Source: Planctomycetaceae bacterium
GTDB lineage: Bacteria > Planctomycetota > Planctomycetia > Planctomycetales > Planctomycetaceae
Assembly (NCBI GenBank): GCA_029243145.1
Contig: JAQWSQ010000077.1
Location: 1 to 64,000, forward strand
Direction: 5' to 3'
DNA: 64,000 nucleotides
Shown: positions 9,567 through 18,406 of the stretch, piece after piece
How the letters are laid out: each line of letters opens with the position of its first letter
How positions within the stretch are numbered: the stretch's first letter is position 1
Program-made: the position numbers and the translations under genes
Notes under the pieces: model-generated
Database searches by the model: none
What the model saw: only the letters and a program-made list of their open reading frames with translations
What the model was told of the DNA's origin: nothing

Positions 9567-11774
9567 ATGTTGACTGAATCATCCGCAACACGTCCGCTTC
9601 GCCTGCGCCTTCGTCCAGATTTGGAGATTCGTGATTCGAGTTCTTCGGCTGAGAAAATCTGGATCATTCGCGATCCCGTCACGCTCAGATATTTTCGCTT
9701 AAACCGAGAGGAGCATGAGCTTCTCAATGGACTGGATGGCTCCAGAAGTCTCGTCGATATTCAAAGGCATTACAACGCCTTATTCAGCCCGCTGCATCTT
9801 GAAATGCAGCAATTGATGGCGTTCCTCTCACGACTTTATGCCGAGGGGTTACTTGTCTCGGACGCTCCCGCTCAAGCGATTCCTTTGCAAATACGTCGCA
9901 AAAAGAACCGGTTTCATCGCTCACTCGCACTGTGGTCAAATCCTTTGGCGATCCGAGGTCCGGGAGTCTCTCCCGGACCAATTCTGGATAGAGTGACAGC
10001 CTGTTTGGGCGGGCTCTTCACCTTCGCAGGCTTCTTGCTTTCATTGATTCTGTTTTCAACGGCTCTCTCGCTGGTGATCACCCATCGAGAGTCGGTCAAC
10101 GCCCGGCTCCCTCAGATGCAGTCGTTTTTCGAAGGTAAGAACTTCTTGTTGCTGCTCGCAGTTCTTGCCATTGTGAAAGTGTTTCACGAATTGGGGCATG
10201 CGGCATCCTGCCGAAAATTTGGAGGACGTTGCCATCAAATCGGAGTGATGTTTTTGATGTGTGTGCCGACGCTCTTTTGCGACGTGTCTGATGCCTGGTT
10301 GATTCCCCAGAGAATGAAACGCGTCATTATATCAGCGGCGGGCATGTATGTGGAAATGATTTTGGCGTCGGTGGCTACAATCTTGTGGTGGAATAGTTCT
10401 CCGGGAATCTTCAACGCCGTCTGCTTGAATGTGATGCTGGTTTGCTCCATCTCAACGGTGTTGATCAACGGGAATCCGTTTCTTCGCTATGATGGTTACT
10501 ACATTCTCTCTGACTTGGTTAATATTCCCAACCTCAAGCAGCGTTCATCGAGTTGGTGGAAAATGACTTTGAAGTCGGTTTGTCTGGGTCTCAAGTCATC
10601 TCGCCAAGAATTACCATCGTCCAAACGGCATACTTTTTTGTTTTGTGTTTACGGTTTCGCTTCCACGGTATTTCGGTTGTGTTTGCTGACGATGATTTTG
10701 TGGTTTGTGTATCAATTTCTGGAGCAACACAAACTGGCTGTGTTTTTCCCGCCGTTATTGCTCATTGTACTTTCAGGCACTTTGGGTCCACCTCTCAAAA
10801 GAACCGGTCAATTGCTGAGTGATCCACTCGCCCGCGCTCAAATGAGACCGTTTCGGATGGCGTCTACGATTTTCGGTGGTTTGTTGCTCGCTCTGTTTTG
10901 TGGCTTCGTACCGTTGCCGACTTATGTCTATTGCCCCGCGCTCATCGAGCCGTACGAAGCTCAACATGTCTACGCTTACTATCCAGGACGATTGAAGTCA
11001 TCCATTGCTGAGAACTCTACGGTGTCTTCGGGAGATTTAATCTATGAGCTGGAAAATGACACATTAGAATACGAGTTGGAAGAACTCAGCGGTCAACTTG
11101 AAGTCCAAAAAACACACCTGCGAAGCCTCGAGCAAAGAAGCTCAGAGTCTGTTGAAATTCAAAACCAAATCCCGCTCGCTCAAAAATTCCTCAAAGATCT
11201 CCAACAGCAATACCAACAACGATTGGATCAGAAATCGCAATTAACGGGTTTCGCTTCTATGGATGGCATCGTTTATCCACCACCGATTTCACATCAACCC
11301 AGCGAGACCAGTTTAGAACTCTCTTACTACACCGGCTCGCCTTTCAATCCTCAAAATTCAGGATGTCAGATCGAAGCGGGGACATTACTCTGCACGATCG
11401 GTCTTCCTGAAAAGATGCAGGCCACCCTGCTGGCCGACGAACAAACTTTGCAATTGATCAAACAGGGTCAACAGGCTTCATTGCTACCGACGGCAAGTAC
11501 ATTGGGCGTGATTGATGGTCACGTCAGCGCGATTGGACGCACTCGACAGGAAACAGTCCCCGATCAATTTCTTCCCGATGAAAGTATTGTGATTGTGCCG
11601 AGAGTTGATGGGACCAGTGCGCCGGTCAATCCACTCTGGGAAGTTCGCGTTCGGTGGACTGAGTCAACGCAAGACCTCCCTCCGGGAATGCGCGGCACAG
11701 CCCGCATTCGGGTCGATTCGATGACGCTACTGACACGTTTTCGTCGCTGGGTGAACGCAACGTTTCGTACTTGA
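9567..11774 (+). CDS. PqqD-like / M50 zinc protease / HlyD fusion
   Basis: This encodes 735 residues after a strong AGGAGGG site. Residues about 15-98 look like a PqqD domain (WIIRDPVTLRYFRLNREEHE and LLNGLDGSRSLVDIQRHYN), a fold known to bind peptides. Residues about 145-400 form a site-2-protease-like M50 membrane domain with zinc motif HELGH at 207-211 and a second metal motif NPFLRYDGYY at 303-312. After further transmembrane helices comes a HlyD-like region with lipoyl half-motifs, a coiled coil (ELEELSGQLEVQKTHLRSLE) and a barrel. Similar proteins are often labelled 'peptide zinc metalloprotease' in genomes. The arrangement suggests a protease that reads a peptide signal and is tied to an export channel. 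The domains are seen, and the role is inference. Confidence 0.85.
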   Translation: MLTESSATRPLRLRLRPDLEIRDSSSSAEKIWIIRDPVTLRYFRLNREEHELLNGLDGSRSLVDIQRHYNALFSPLHLEMQQLMAFLSRLYAEGLLVSDAPAQAIPLQIRRKKNRFHRSLALWSNPLAIRGPGVSPGPILDRVTACLGGLFTFAGFLLSLILFSTALSLVITHRESVNARLPQMQSFFEGKNFLLLLAVLAIVKVFHELGHAASCRKFGGRCHQIGVMFLMCVPTLFCDVSDAWLIPQRMKRVIISAAGMYVEMILASVATILWWNSSPGIFNAVCLNVMLVCSISTVLINGNPFLRYDGYYILSDLVNIPNLKQRSSSWWKMTLKSVCLGLKSSRQELPSSKRHTFLFCVYGFASTVFRLCLLTMILWFVYQFLEQHKLAVFFPPLLLIVLSGTLGPPLKRTGQLLSDPLARAQMRPFRMASTIFGGLLLALFCGFVPLPTYVYCPALIEPYEAQHVYAYYPGRLKSSIAENSTVSSGDLIYELENDTLEYELEELSGQLEVQKTHLRSLEQRSSESVEIQNQIPLAQKFLKDLQQQYQQRLDQKSQLTGFASMDGIVYPPPISHQPSETSLELSYYTGSPFNPQNSGCQIEAGTLLCTIGLPEKMQATLLADEQTLQLIKQGQQASLLPTASTLGVIDGHVSAIGRTRQETVPDQFLPDESIVIVPRVDGTSAPVNPLWEVRVRWTESTQDLPPGMRGTARIRVDSMTLLTRFRRWVNATFRT

Positions 11775-11970
11775 TTGTCGAAGGTAGTTTGGCACTCTAT
11801 ATCAACATGTAGACTTGTAGGGCAGCCTCCCGTCTGCCTTCCTCATCTGTGGAAATCGGCAAAATCGCTTGCTTGCAGCCATAACCCAAAATAGCGACTG
11901 ATGACGAACAGCAATCCACGAACTCAACCTGGCATTTCCGCTGATTGGTTCGGGCGCTGTTTTGATTTTG
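11775..11970. other. Intergenic region with first REP-like repeat
   Basis: This spacer follows the PqqD/M50/HlyD gene. It holds the REP-like element at 11817. Nothing else was recognised. Confidence 0.4.
11817..11841 (+). repeat. REP-like element, GTAGGGCAG family, copy 1
   Basis: A GTAGGGCAG head runs into an imperfect palindrome (GGCAG, CTCCC, CTGCC) followed by TTCCTC. The similarity to the copy at 12341 extends about 30 bases further (TGTGGA, ATCGG, ATCG), so these are direct repeats of roughly 55 bases. The GTAG head plus hairpin is the defining layout of REP sequences. Confidence 0.65.
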
Positions 11971-12084
11971 TTACGTGCTCTTGTTCTTTTTCTCCTGCTT
12001 CAGTCTTTTCTTCTCTTTAGGGGTTCGTTGAGCCTTTTTCTGTTCTTCTTTTTTGCCTTTATCTTTACTTCCCTTATCGCCCAT
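11971..12084 (-). CDS. 37-residue lysine-rich small protein
   Basis: A short frame from ATG at 12084 to TAA at 11971 encodes MGDKGSKDKGKKEEQKK and continues with AQRTPKEKKRLKQEKKNKST. About 40 percent of the residues are lysine, there is no hydrophobic segment, and a GGGAGA ribosome-binding site sits 8 bases upstream. I recognise the MGDKGSKDKGK opening as that of small conserved basic proteins found in various bacteria, with no function I can name. It could bind nucleic acid. It lies alone between two REP-like repeats. Opposite-strand open frames over this region are shadows. Confidence 0.6.
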   Translation of the reverse strand: MGDKGSKDKGKKEEQKKAQRTPKEKKRLKQEKKNKST

Positions 12085-12512
12085 CGCTGTGTCTCCCTGA
12101 ATGGAATGAAATTCTCTGTTCTGCCAATGAGTGTTGTCGCTCTCGTCAAGTGGTTAAGCCATCCACGACACGAACGCGACACTCAAAGCGAGACGCAAGC
12201 AGTGCTTCTCGCTTTGAGTCGAAAGCATGGCAACCTCTCTTCAGATCGAGTATTAGGTTGCACAACCATATTATGGATGTACAGTTATTGTATCTGGAAA
12301 AAACTTTCTAAAACAGCGCAAACTCATTTATTAGGACTTGTAGGGCTCCCGCCTGCCTTCCTCTTGTGTGGAGATCGGGAAGATCGAATCTGCTCTCCAT
12401 CAAATTCATCAACTCGGAAGAGATCTTTCCCTGCCAGCCTCTTGCAACCATGCGCAGAGTCACCAACAATAAAACAAGACATCGACAATCAAATGCCTTG
12501 AATGGAACCACT
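12085..12512. other. Intergenic region with second REP-like repeat
   Basis: This is the spacer upstream of the sulfatase gene. It holds the REP-like element at 12341 and probably the promoters of both flanking genes. I see no other gene. Confidence 0.4.
12341..12362 (+). repeat. REP-like element, GTAGGGC family, copy 2
   Basis: GTAGGGCTCCCGCCTGCC followed by TTCCTC. Compared with the fuller copy at 59037 it lacks about four bases of the left arm, so the hairpin is damaged. Confidence 0.55.
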
Positions 12513-13979
12513 ATGCGAATTTCCTACTTGTCCTTCTTGCTGGTTGTACTTTCAGGAACGAATTTGATTTTGAGTTCCGCGGAAGCTCGTCAGCCGAACA
12601 TCATCTTTATTATGGCCGATGATTTGGGATACCACGAACTCGGTTGCTACGGTCAAAAGTGGATCAAGACACCCAACATTGATCGCATTGCGGCAGAAGG
12701 GATGAAGTTTACGCAGTTCTATTCGGGAGAAGCCGTTTGTGCTCCGGCAAGATGTGTGTTGCTCACCGGAAAACATACCGGGCATTCGTATGTTCGCAAT
12801 AATGGTGACCCGAAACATCTGCAACATTTGGCCCCTAAATACGGTTGGGAGTTTCCCGGTCAATACCCGATCCCCGATGAAGAAGTCACGGTTGCCGAAC
12901 TGTTGAAGGAAGAGGGGTACGCGACGGCTGCGTGTGGTAAATGGGGGTTGGGTCACGTTGGCACCAGCGGAGATCCCAACAAGCAGGGGTTCGATCTATT
13001 TTACGGATTCAATTGTCAGCGGCATGCTCACAATCATTATCCCAAATTCTTATGGCGGAACGACAAAAAAGAAATCTTGCCGGGTAACGACCGCACCCTC
13101 AACGGCGAAACCTATTCTCAAGACAAGTTTACCGAAGTCGCGTTGGAGTTCATTAAAGAGAACAAAGAGAAGCCTTTCTTTTTATATCTCCCCTTTGCGA
13201 TTCCCCATCTCTCCATTCAGGTGACGGAGGAATCTCTCAATGAATACAAAGGGAAGATTCCCGAAGAGGAATATGTTCACAAAGGGTATCTCGAACATCC
13301 GTTTCCTAGAGCCGGTTACGCGGCGATGGTCACGCACATGGATCGCGACGTGGGTAAAGTGATGACGTTAGTCGAGAAGCTGGGGCTCGATGACAATACC
13401 ATCATTTTTTTCACCTCCGATAATGGACCCACATACGACCGACTTGGTGGTTCGGATTCCGACTTCTTCGCATCGGCGGGTCAGTTCAAAGGCTTGAAAG
13501 GTTCGCTGTATGAAGGCGGTATTCGAGTCCCTTTGGTGGCACGTTGGCCGGGAAAAATCGTACCGGGAACGATCAGTCACCATCGGTCGGCGTTTTGGGA
13601 TGTAATGCCAACCTTGACTGATATCGCGGGAGCAGACGCTCCCGTCGGTATCGATGGTCTTTCGTTCGCTCCCACTTTGTTAGGTAAGCCCGATCAACAA
13701 AAGCAGCATGCTTATCTTTATTGGGAATTTGCCGCGTATGGCGGTCAGCAGGCTGTGAGAATCGGGAATTGGAAGGGCATTCGCCAGAACATGTTCAAAG
13801 GGAGCCTCCATACGGAACTGTATGATCTCTCAATAGACATCGGAGAATCAAAAGATGTCTCGGCTCAAAATCCCGAAGTGGTCAAGCAGATTGAACACAT
13901 CATGGCCACGGCTCGGGTTCCTTCCGAGACCTACAAGTTCAAAGCACTCGATGAGTGGCAGGCAAAAGTTGCGAAGTAA
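12513..13979 (+). CDS. Secreted sulfatase
   Basis: This encodes 488 residues. The ATG at 12513 starts a signal peptide ([20 protein letters not shown], cleaved near AEA). The longer upstream frame is polar and has no support. Sulfatase hallmarks are [20 protein letters not shown] with metal-binding Asp residues and the formylglycine motif C-A-P-A-R at 76-80. GKWGLGH and TSDNGPT follow later. The motif has Ala in place of the usual Ser before Arg. Cys remains the residue oxidised to formylglycine, which requires a maturase not seen here. The likely role is hydrolysis of sulfate esters on algal or animal polysaccharides in the periplasm. The exact substrate is unknown. Confidence 0.9.
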   Translation: MRISYLSFLLVVLSGTNLILSSAEARQPNIIFIMADDLGYHELGCYGQKWIKTPNIDRIAAEGMKFTQFYSGEAVCAPARCVLLTGKHTGHSYVRNNGDPKHLQHLAPKYGWEFPGQYPIPDEEVTVAELLKEEGYATAACGKWGLGHVGTSGDPNKQGFDLFYGFNCQRHAHNHYPKFLWRNDKKEILPGNDRTLNGETYSQDKFTEVALEFIKENKEKPFFLYLPFAIPHLSIQVTEESLNEYKGKIPEEEYVHKGYLEHPFPRAGYAAMVTHMDRDVGKVMTLVEKLGLDDNTIIFFTSDNGPTYDRLGGSDSDFFASAGQFKGLKGSLYEGGIRVPLVARWPGKIVPGTISHHRSAFWDVMPTLTDIAGADAPVGIDGLSFAPTLLGKPDQQKQHAYLYWEFAAYGGQQAVRIGNWKGIRQNMFKGSLHTELYDLSIDIGESKDVSAQNPEVVKQIEHIMATARVPSETYKFKALDEWQAKVAK

Positions 13980-14031
13980 ATTTGCCGGTGATGCTTTTTG
14001 ATTCCGAAGTTTGCAAAGAAACCCTCGTTCC

Positions 14032-14394
14032 ATGATCGTCGTCACTAATAGAATCCCTGTCGCCAAGGGACACGAAATCAATTTTGAGGACCGGTTCCGA
14101 AATCGCGTTCATCTAGTCGATCAGGCACCCGGTTTCATCCGCAACGAAGTACATCGTCCACAACCGATGAAGTTCGATCATGAAACGGGTTCGTTCATTC
14201 CCGACCCGGAAGCGGAAGGGTATTACGAAGTCAAAACCTGGTGGGAATCGATTGATCACTTTGTCGCCTGGACCCGCAGTGAGGCATTCGCTCAGTCGCA
14301 CGCCAACCGGGCTCCCAAAGAAATGTTCCGTGGACCCAGTGTTCTCGATGTTCACGAAGTCTTCTTGACGACAGACGAGAAGGAGCCATCATGA
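14032..14394 (+). CDS. ABM/HmoA-type monooxygenase family protein
   Basis: This encodes about 120 residues. The ATG at 14032 (MIVVTNRIPVAKGHEINFEDRF) matches the usual start of antibiotic-biosynthesis-monooxygenase fold proteins. A TTG at 14011 is the alternative. Family features are the short ferredoxin-like fold, the phrase QAPGFIRNEVHRP, and YYEVKTWWESIDHFVAWTRSEAF. Such proteins include heme-degrading IsdG/HmoA enzymes and small oxygenases, so heme or ROS-related chemistry is plausible but unproven. Its stop overlaps the msrB start (ATGA), which implies translational coupling and a shared role in oxidative damage control. Confidence 0.7.
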   Translation: MIVVTNRIPVAKGHEINFEDRFRNRVHLVDQAPGFIRNEVHRPQPMKFDHETGSFIPDPEAEGYYEVKTWWESIDHFVAWTRSEAFAQSHANRAPKEMFRGPSVLDVHEVFLTTDEKEPS

Positions 14395-14801
14395 CCGATC
14401 CCAAAAAACTCTCAAACGAGGAATGGCGTGAAAAACTAACTCCCGAGCAATATGCGGTCTTACGCGAACAAGGGACCGAACGACCTTATACGGGTGAGTA
14501 CGATCAGCATTATGATTCGGGGACTTATTCATGTGCCGCCTGCGGCATGGAGTTGTTCGAGTCGGAAACCAAGTTCAACTCACGTTGCGGTTGGCCAGCT
14601 TTTTACGCAGCACAAGCGGAGGACCGGGTCAATCTGCACAGCGACACAACGCTCGGCATGGTGCGGACGGAAGTGACTTGTGCGGGTTGCGACTCTCACT
14701 TGGGGCATATTTTTGATGATGCCCCGCAAACACCAACCGGACAGCGATACTGTATCAATTCGGTCTGTCTGAATTTTACCTCTCACGCAGACAATGCTTA
14801 G
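14391..14801 (+). CDS. msrB: Peptide-methionine (R)-S-oxide reductase
   Basis: This encodes 136 residues, full length for MsrB. It reduces the R-form of methionine sulfoxide in proteins, using thioredoxin as reductant. Four zinc-binding cysteines form two CxxC pairs (C48/C51 and C97/C100). The catalytic cysteine is C121 in RYCINS, and the RCGWPAFY and HLGHIF motifs are present. No signal peptide is seen, so it is probably cytoplasmic. The start overlaps the upstream monooxygenase gene in ATGA. Its TAG stop overlaps the stop of the convergent signal peptidase gene by 4 bases. Confidence 0.95.
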   Translation: MTDPKKLSNEEWREKLTPEQYAVLREQGTERPYTGEYDQHYDSGTYSCAACGMELFESETKFNSRCGWPAFYAAQAEDRVNLHSDTTLGMVRTEVTCAGCDSHLGHIFDDAPQTPTGQRYCINSVCLNFTSHADNA

Positions 14802-16651
14802 CGAATGCGTTCCATGCGCGGGACGTTGGGATAAAACGGAACTCGCATTTTGGGATAGCGTTCGTCACCGGTCTCCCCTCGATGATAGGTAATCGGATAC
14901 CCTTCACCGTCGTTCATGAACGGCATGCCGTGCGGCCAGTAGATGAAGAAGGCTTTACCCAACATGGCATTACGGGGGACGGCATGCGTGTCGTCCCACA
15001 AGCGACTGTCCAGACTGGCAGGGCTGTTGTCACCCAGTACGAAAAATTCGTCATCTTTCAAAGGTGGGAATTCCACAGAATGCTCGTACTTGAGATAGAG
15101 TTCGGCGTACTTTTCAGGTTCATCGAGAGCAAACATTAAATCCATCTGCGAGGTTCGGTCGGGAATGTCGAATTCATCTCCCAGCTCGCGTTGGCGAGAC
15201 ATGCGTTCGTACCGCTCCATTTGCACCCGAATACTTTGCTCGGCTCGATAAAAGATATCTCGTGTCAGTTTCAGATTGGAAACATTCAACTCCGCGTCAG
15301 TGACGGCAATTCCAACCGGTGATAAATCACGATTTGTCGGTAAACTGGTCGCGGGAGCTTCATATTCACCTTTGCCGGGAAACGGAATCAGCTTCCCATC
15401 GATCCACAGGTTTAACCGATTGTCGACATTCGAGAACGTCAGCGTATGGGAGCCAACCCCCGAGAAAGACGTTTCCACTTCATCGAGAACTTTCTGTTGT
15501 TCTAACGCATAATCGAAGTATTCGAGAGTGACCTTGCCTGTTTTCATATTAAATCGACATTGGTAATCGCGAATTCCTTCGGTTAATTCGAGGATCAGTT
15601 CGCCGTTCTCCCCGGTGTCGGTGATATCGATGGAGCAAGACATGGTCAGGTCGCCAACCCAGAAATGTCCACTACTGCTGTGTCGCCGTGCCTGCGTTTC
15701 GTTGTAGCCGCAAAAATCGCTGATTAATTTCGGTGTGGGTTTTGTTTCAAACGGGAGTGCAGGATCATTCATGACCGCGCCCCAAGCTTCTTCATCGGGG
15801 ACAAAGTGCCGGTACTTCAGCCAGCGTGTTTGATCGGCGGACTCATTGCGTGTGATGGCATAGACTCTTTGTTCGGTATCGGCCGACCATCCTCCCGTTT
15901 CGGGTTCTAACCCCGAACCACTGTCGTCGGTATGATCGTGTTTCACAGCCGCCCAACGCTCGGGCCATCCCTTTTCCAGAAGTAACTTTTCAGGATGATT
16001 GTTGTCATGAACAATCATTTGCAGTGAGAGCTGTTTGTAGGGATCGTCTTTCCGCAGAATCTGCCACGCATCGGTTTCGTTTTTTCGGGCATAAACATCT
16101 CCACCCTCGATTAATAAATACTCGTTCGGCAAACCGACCAATCGTTTGATGAAATTGCGCATCGGTTCTTCAGGGTTTTTGAAGACGACAACATCCCAGC
16201 GGTCAGGATCGCTAATCTCGTAAGGAAATTTGTTGACAAGAATTCGGTCGCCATGAAAGACGGGAGTATCGCGAACCGTATTTTCATAACGGCAATTGGG
16301 GCAGACTGAGGTGTTGATACGCGCATTGGGTAGAAGTGATTCGGAGTCCCCGTTAACTTCTTGACTGGCGCCGATGTTGTAATGCCATTGGCATTGTTCG
16401 CAGTCGATCTCTTTATGTCGTCCATTGAGAGTTTCGGCCATCGATCCTGTGGGGATCACGAAGGCTTCCGCTTCAAAGGTGCGAAACAAAAAGGCAAGAA
16501 TGAAAGCGACCACCAACGACTCGATAGTCTCTCGCGCCGGTGAGGGCCTCACGTATTTGCTTTTCGCTTTCGGCTTCGCCGCAACGGGGGTTTTGGCGAG
16601 ATCGGCAGATTGTTTTTTGCGGGTTGATTTGCTCATCCAAGCGGCATTCAT
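14798..16651 (-). CDS. lepB: Signal peptidase I, enlarged (copy A)
   Basis: This encodes 617 residues, against about 200-325 in typical bacteria. A basic N-tail leads to one transmembrane helix (44-60). Next comes the Ser box FVIPTGSMAETL with nucleophile Ser70, then the Lys box FIKRLVGLP with general base Lys169, and near the end the GDNSPASLDSRLW box. Between Ser and Lys are two CxxC pairs (C84/C87, C117/C120), like a zinc ribbon. An insert of roughly 300 residues before the GDN box contains beta-rich LamG/concanavalin-like sequence (HTLTFSNVDNRLNLWIDGKLIP). It cleaves signal peptides on the outer face of the inner membrane. It follows copy B on the same strand. The start could instead be the ATG at 16636. 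Confidence 0.9.
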   Translation of the reverse strand: MNAAWMSKSTRKKQSADLAKTPVAAKPKAKSKYVRPSPARETIESLVVAFILAFLFRTFEAEAFVIPTGSMAETLNGRHKEIDCEQCQWHYNIGASQEVNGDSESLLPNARINTSVCPNCRYENTVRDTPVFHGDRILVNKFPYEISDPDRWDVVVFKNPEEPMRNFIKRLVGLPNEYLLIEGGDVYARKNETDAWQILRKDDPYKQLSLQMIVHDNNHPEKLLLEKGWPERWAAVKHDHTDDSGSGLEPETGGWSADTEQRVYAITRNESADQTRWLKYRHFVPDEEAWGAVMNDPALPFETKPTPKLISDFCGYNETQARRHSSSGHFWVGDLTMSCSIDITDTGENGELILELTEGIRDYQCRFNMKTGKVTLEYFDYALEQQKVLDEVETSFSGVGSHTLTFSNVDNRLNLWIDGKLIPFPGKGEYEAPATSLPTNRDLSPVGIAVTDAELNVSNLKLTRDIFYRAEQSIRVQMERYERMSRQRELGDEFDIPDRTSQMDLMFALDEPEKYAELYLKYEHSVEFPPLKDDEFFVLGDNSPASLDSRLWDDTHAVPRNAMLGKAFFIYWPHGMPFMNDGEGYPITYHRGETGDERYPKMRVPFYPNVPRMERIR

Positions 16652-16736
16652 CAGGGTACAAAACGGAGTGGGTCTCTGGGATACCTGCTGACAATCAGCT
16701 CGGTTTCAACGGATTCGAAGGGTAGGCAACCTGCCG

Positions 16737-18380
16737 CTATCTCACAAACCTGATTCGGGAAAAATCGGGTTTCCGATACGGTATCTGCCAAGTCCTCCAG
16801 CCTATTGTTTCTTGCGTCGAAGGTAAATGCACGAGAAAAGGCTTACCGATCAATAGTTTACGAGGAACGGTCGGTTGTTCCCATCGTCGCGAATCCGAAG
16901 AGACGCGGCTATTGTCTCCCAAAACAAAATAGTGATCAGCGGGAACCTGAAATGCCTGTTCCGAGGCGTATTCCCCATTTTGAGAGGTGTAGTAGATATC
17001 GCGGTAAAGTTTCAGTGTTTTGAGTTCAAATTCGGCGGATCCCGAGATTCGAGTGATCTCAAAGGGCGTATGTGGTGAATCGCTGGCAGAATTCAAAGGC
17101 CACGGCTCCATCACGATGCTTTTGTTGATGGCGACAAGTAATCGGTCATCAAAAGAGGATATTTCAAACAGAAACCCGTGAGCATCCAATCTGAAATGCT
17201 CTTCCATCAACGGTTCCTCCTCCTGAGGCCGATAGAGCCCAACCCGTTGGGCTTTGAGGTCAATCTCGCAGCGAAGAAAGCCAGTCGGCGTGTTCAACTC
17301 GATAAAGATGACACCCGAGGATTCGCTGGGAACGATGTTTGTTTCCAGTGAAAATTCGTGGATGGGAGAGAGCCGGTTTGTCGGCATGTCGTGGTTGTAG
17401 GCGGTGAAGTCGGTAACATGAGTACGATGTGACTTAACCAGCAATTGATCGACGGCTGACTGATAGTCATCAGTTGGAATCACTTTTCGTAACTTTTGGT
17501 GAGTCACTGCGGAGAGGACACCCGTCGCAATTAGGCAATTTTCTTCCAATCGGACTCCCGGAAAGGGAGGCTCAGGTGCGAAAGGGAACGGAGTTTTCCT
17601 AGGAATGAACGCCGTCGCCACTTGCTCGTGCATGGACTCTGGAAGACAGACTGTCGATTCATGGACACCACCGAATCTTAAGGTATGACGATACGTTAGC
17701 CAGTCATCTTCATATTCTGGTCGGTATTTCCAACCGGAATCTGTGGGCGTCCAACCAGATATGAGAGTATCCGAAGACCAGCGTCCTGCCCAAGTCTCGG
17801 AGTCGGGTGGTTGATAAGCCGAGTCGAAGACAAGCACTCGTTGGGCGCGTTGTTCTTCGAGACTCTTTTGCACGATCTTGCCATCGACCCAAAGATTACC
17901 ATCCCGAATGAGGACTTCTTCTTCGGGTAAGCCGACGACCCGTTTGATGTAAGTTTCTCGCGGTTCGTTTGGATTCCGAAAAACGATGACTTCTCCTCGT
18001 CGCGGGTTTCGAAACTGATAGGCGTTCTTCCAAACGAGTAAGTGATCTCCCCGGTTTATGGGTTGGTTTGATAAGTCACTTTCGTTCGCCATGCAGTTGG
18101 GACACGCCGCAAAATCGTCTGTTTCAATCAGAGAGTCTTCGTCGAACTCAGTCCCCACCGCAAACTGAAATTGACACTGCGGACAAACGACACGTTTTTG
18201 CTCACCATAGTAATGTGGTGCCATCGAGCCGGTGGAGATCAAATATCCTTCCACGAGAAACGTACGCACGAGCAGGACGGCAATCAATAGCGACAAGACA
18301 GGGTCGAACGCCTGGCGAAACCCGCGCGTAAACTCGGTGTTCGAATTGGGTAAGCGTGCAGGGTTAGGGTCGGTCATCAT
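16737..18380 (-). CDS. Signal peptidase I, enlarged (copy B)
   Basis: This encodes about 547 residues. I chose the ATG at 18380 after CGGAA. A TTG at 18410 overlapping the lepA stop is possible. The design is the same as copy A: a transmembrane helix (29-46), Ser box YLISTGSMAPHY with Ser52, two CxxC pairs (C66/C69, C93/C96), Lys box YIKRVVGLPEEE with Lys146, a long beta-rich insert, and the closing GDNSRVSSDSRRW box. It lies directly downstream of lepA, an arrangement like the lepA-lepB operon of proteobacteria. The two copies are clear paralogues but well diverged, so they may serve different substrates. Confidence 0.88.
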   Translation of the reverse strand: MMTDPNPARLPNSNTEFTRGFRQAFDPVLSLLIAVLLVRTFLVEGYLISTGSMAPHYYGEQKRVVCPQCQFQFAVGTEFDEDSLIETDDFAACPNCMANESDLSNQPINRGDHLLVWKNAYQFRNPRRGEVIVFRNPNEPRETYIKRVVGLPEEEVLIRDGNLWVDGKIVQKSLEEQRAQRVLVFDSAYQPPDSETWAGRWSSDTLISGWTPTDSGWKYRPEYEDDWLTYRHTLRFGGVHESTVCLPESMHEQVATAFIPRKTPFPFAPEPPFPGVRLEENCLIATGVLSAVTHQKLRKVIPTDDYQSAVDQLLVKSHRTHVTDFTAYNHDMPTNRLSPIHEFSLETNIVPSESSGVIFIELNTPTGFLRCEIDLKAQRVGLYRPQEEEPLMEEHFRLDAHGFLFEISSFDDRLLVAINKSIVMEPWPLNSASDSPHTPFEITRISGSAEFELKTLKLYRDIYYTSQNGEYASEQAFQVPADHYFVLGDNSRVSSDSRRWEQPTVPRKLLIGKPFLVHLPSTQETIGWRTWQIPYRKPDFSRIRFVR

Positions 18381-18406
18381 CCATGTTCCGACATGAAACG
18401 TGAGAA

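Noticed and set aside
11962-12501. Plus-strand frame of about 179 codons that begins with a hydrophobic run
   Set aside because: The hydrophobic part is the complement of lysine codons in the 37-residue minus-strand gene, and the rest crosses a REP element.
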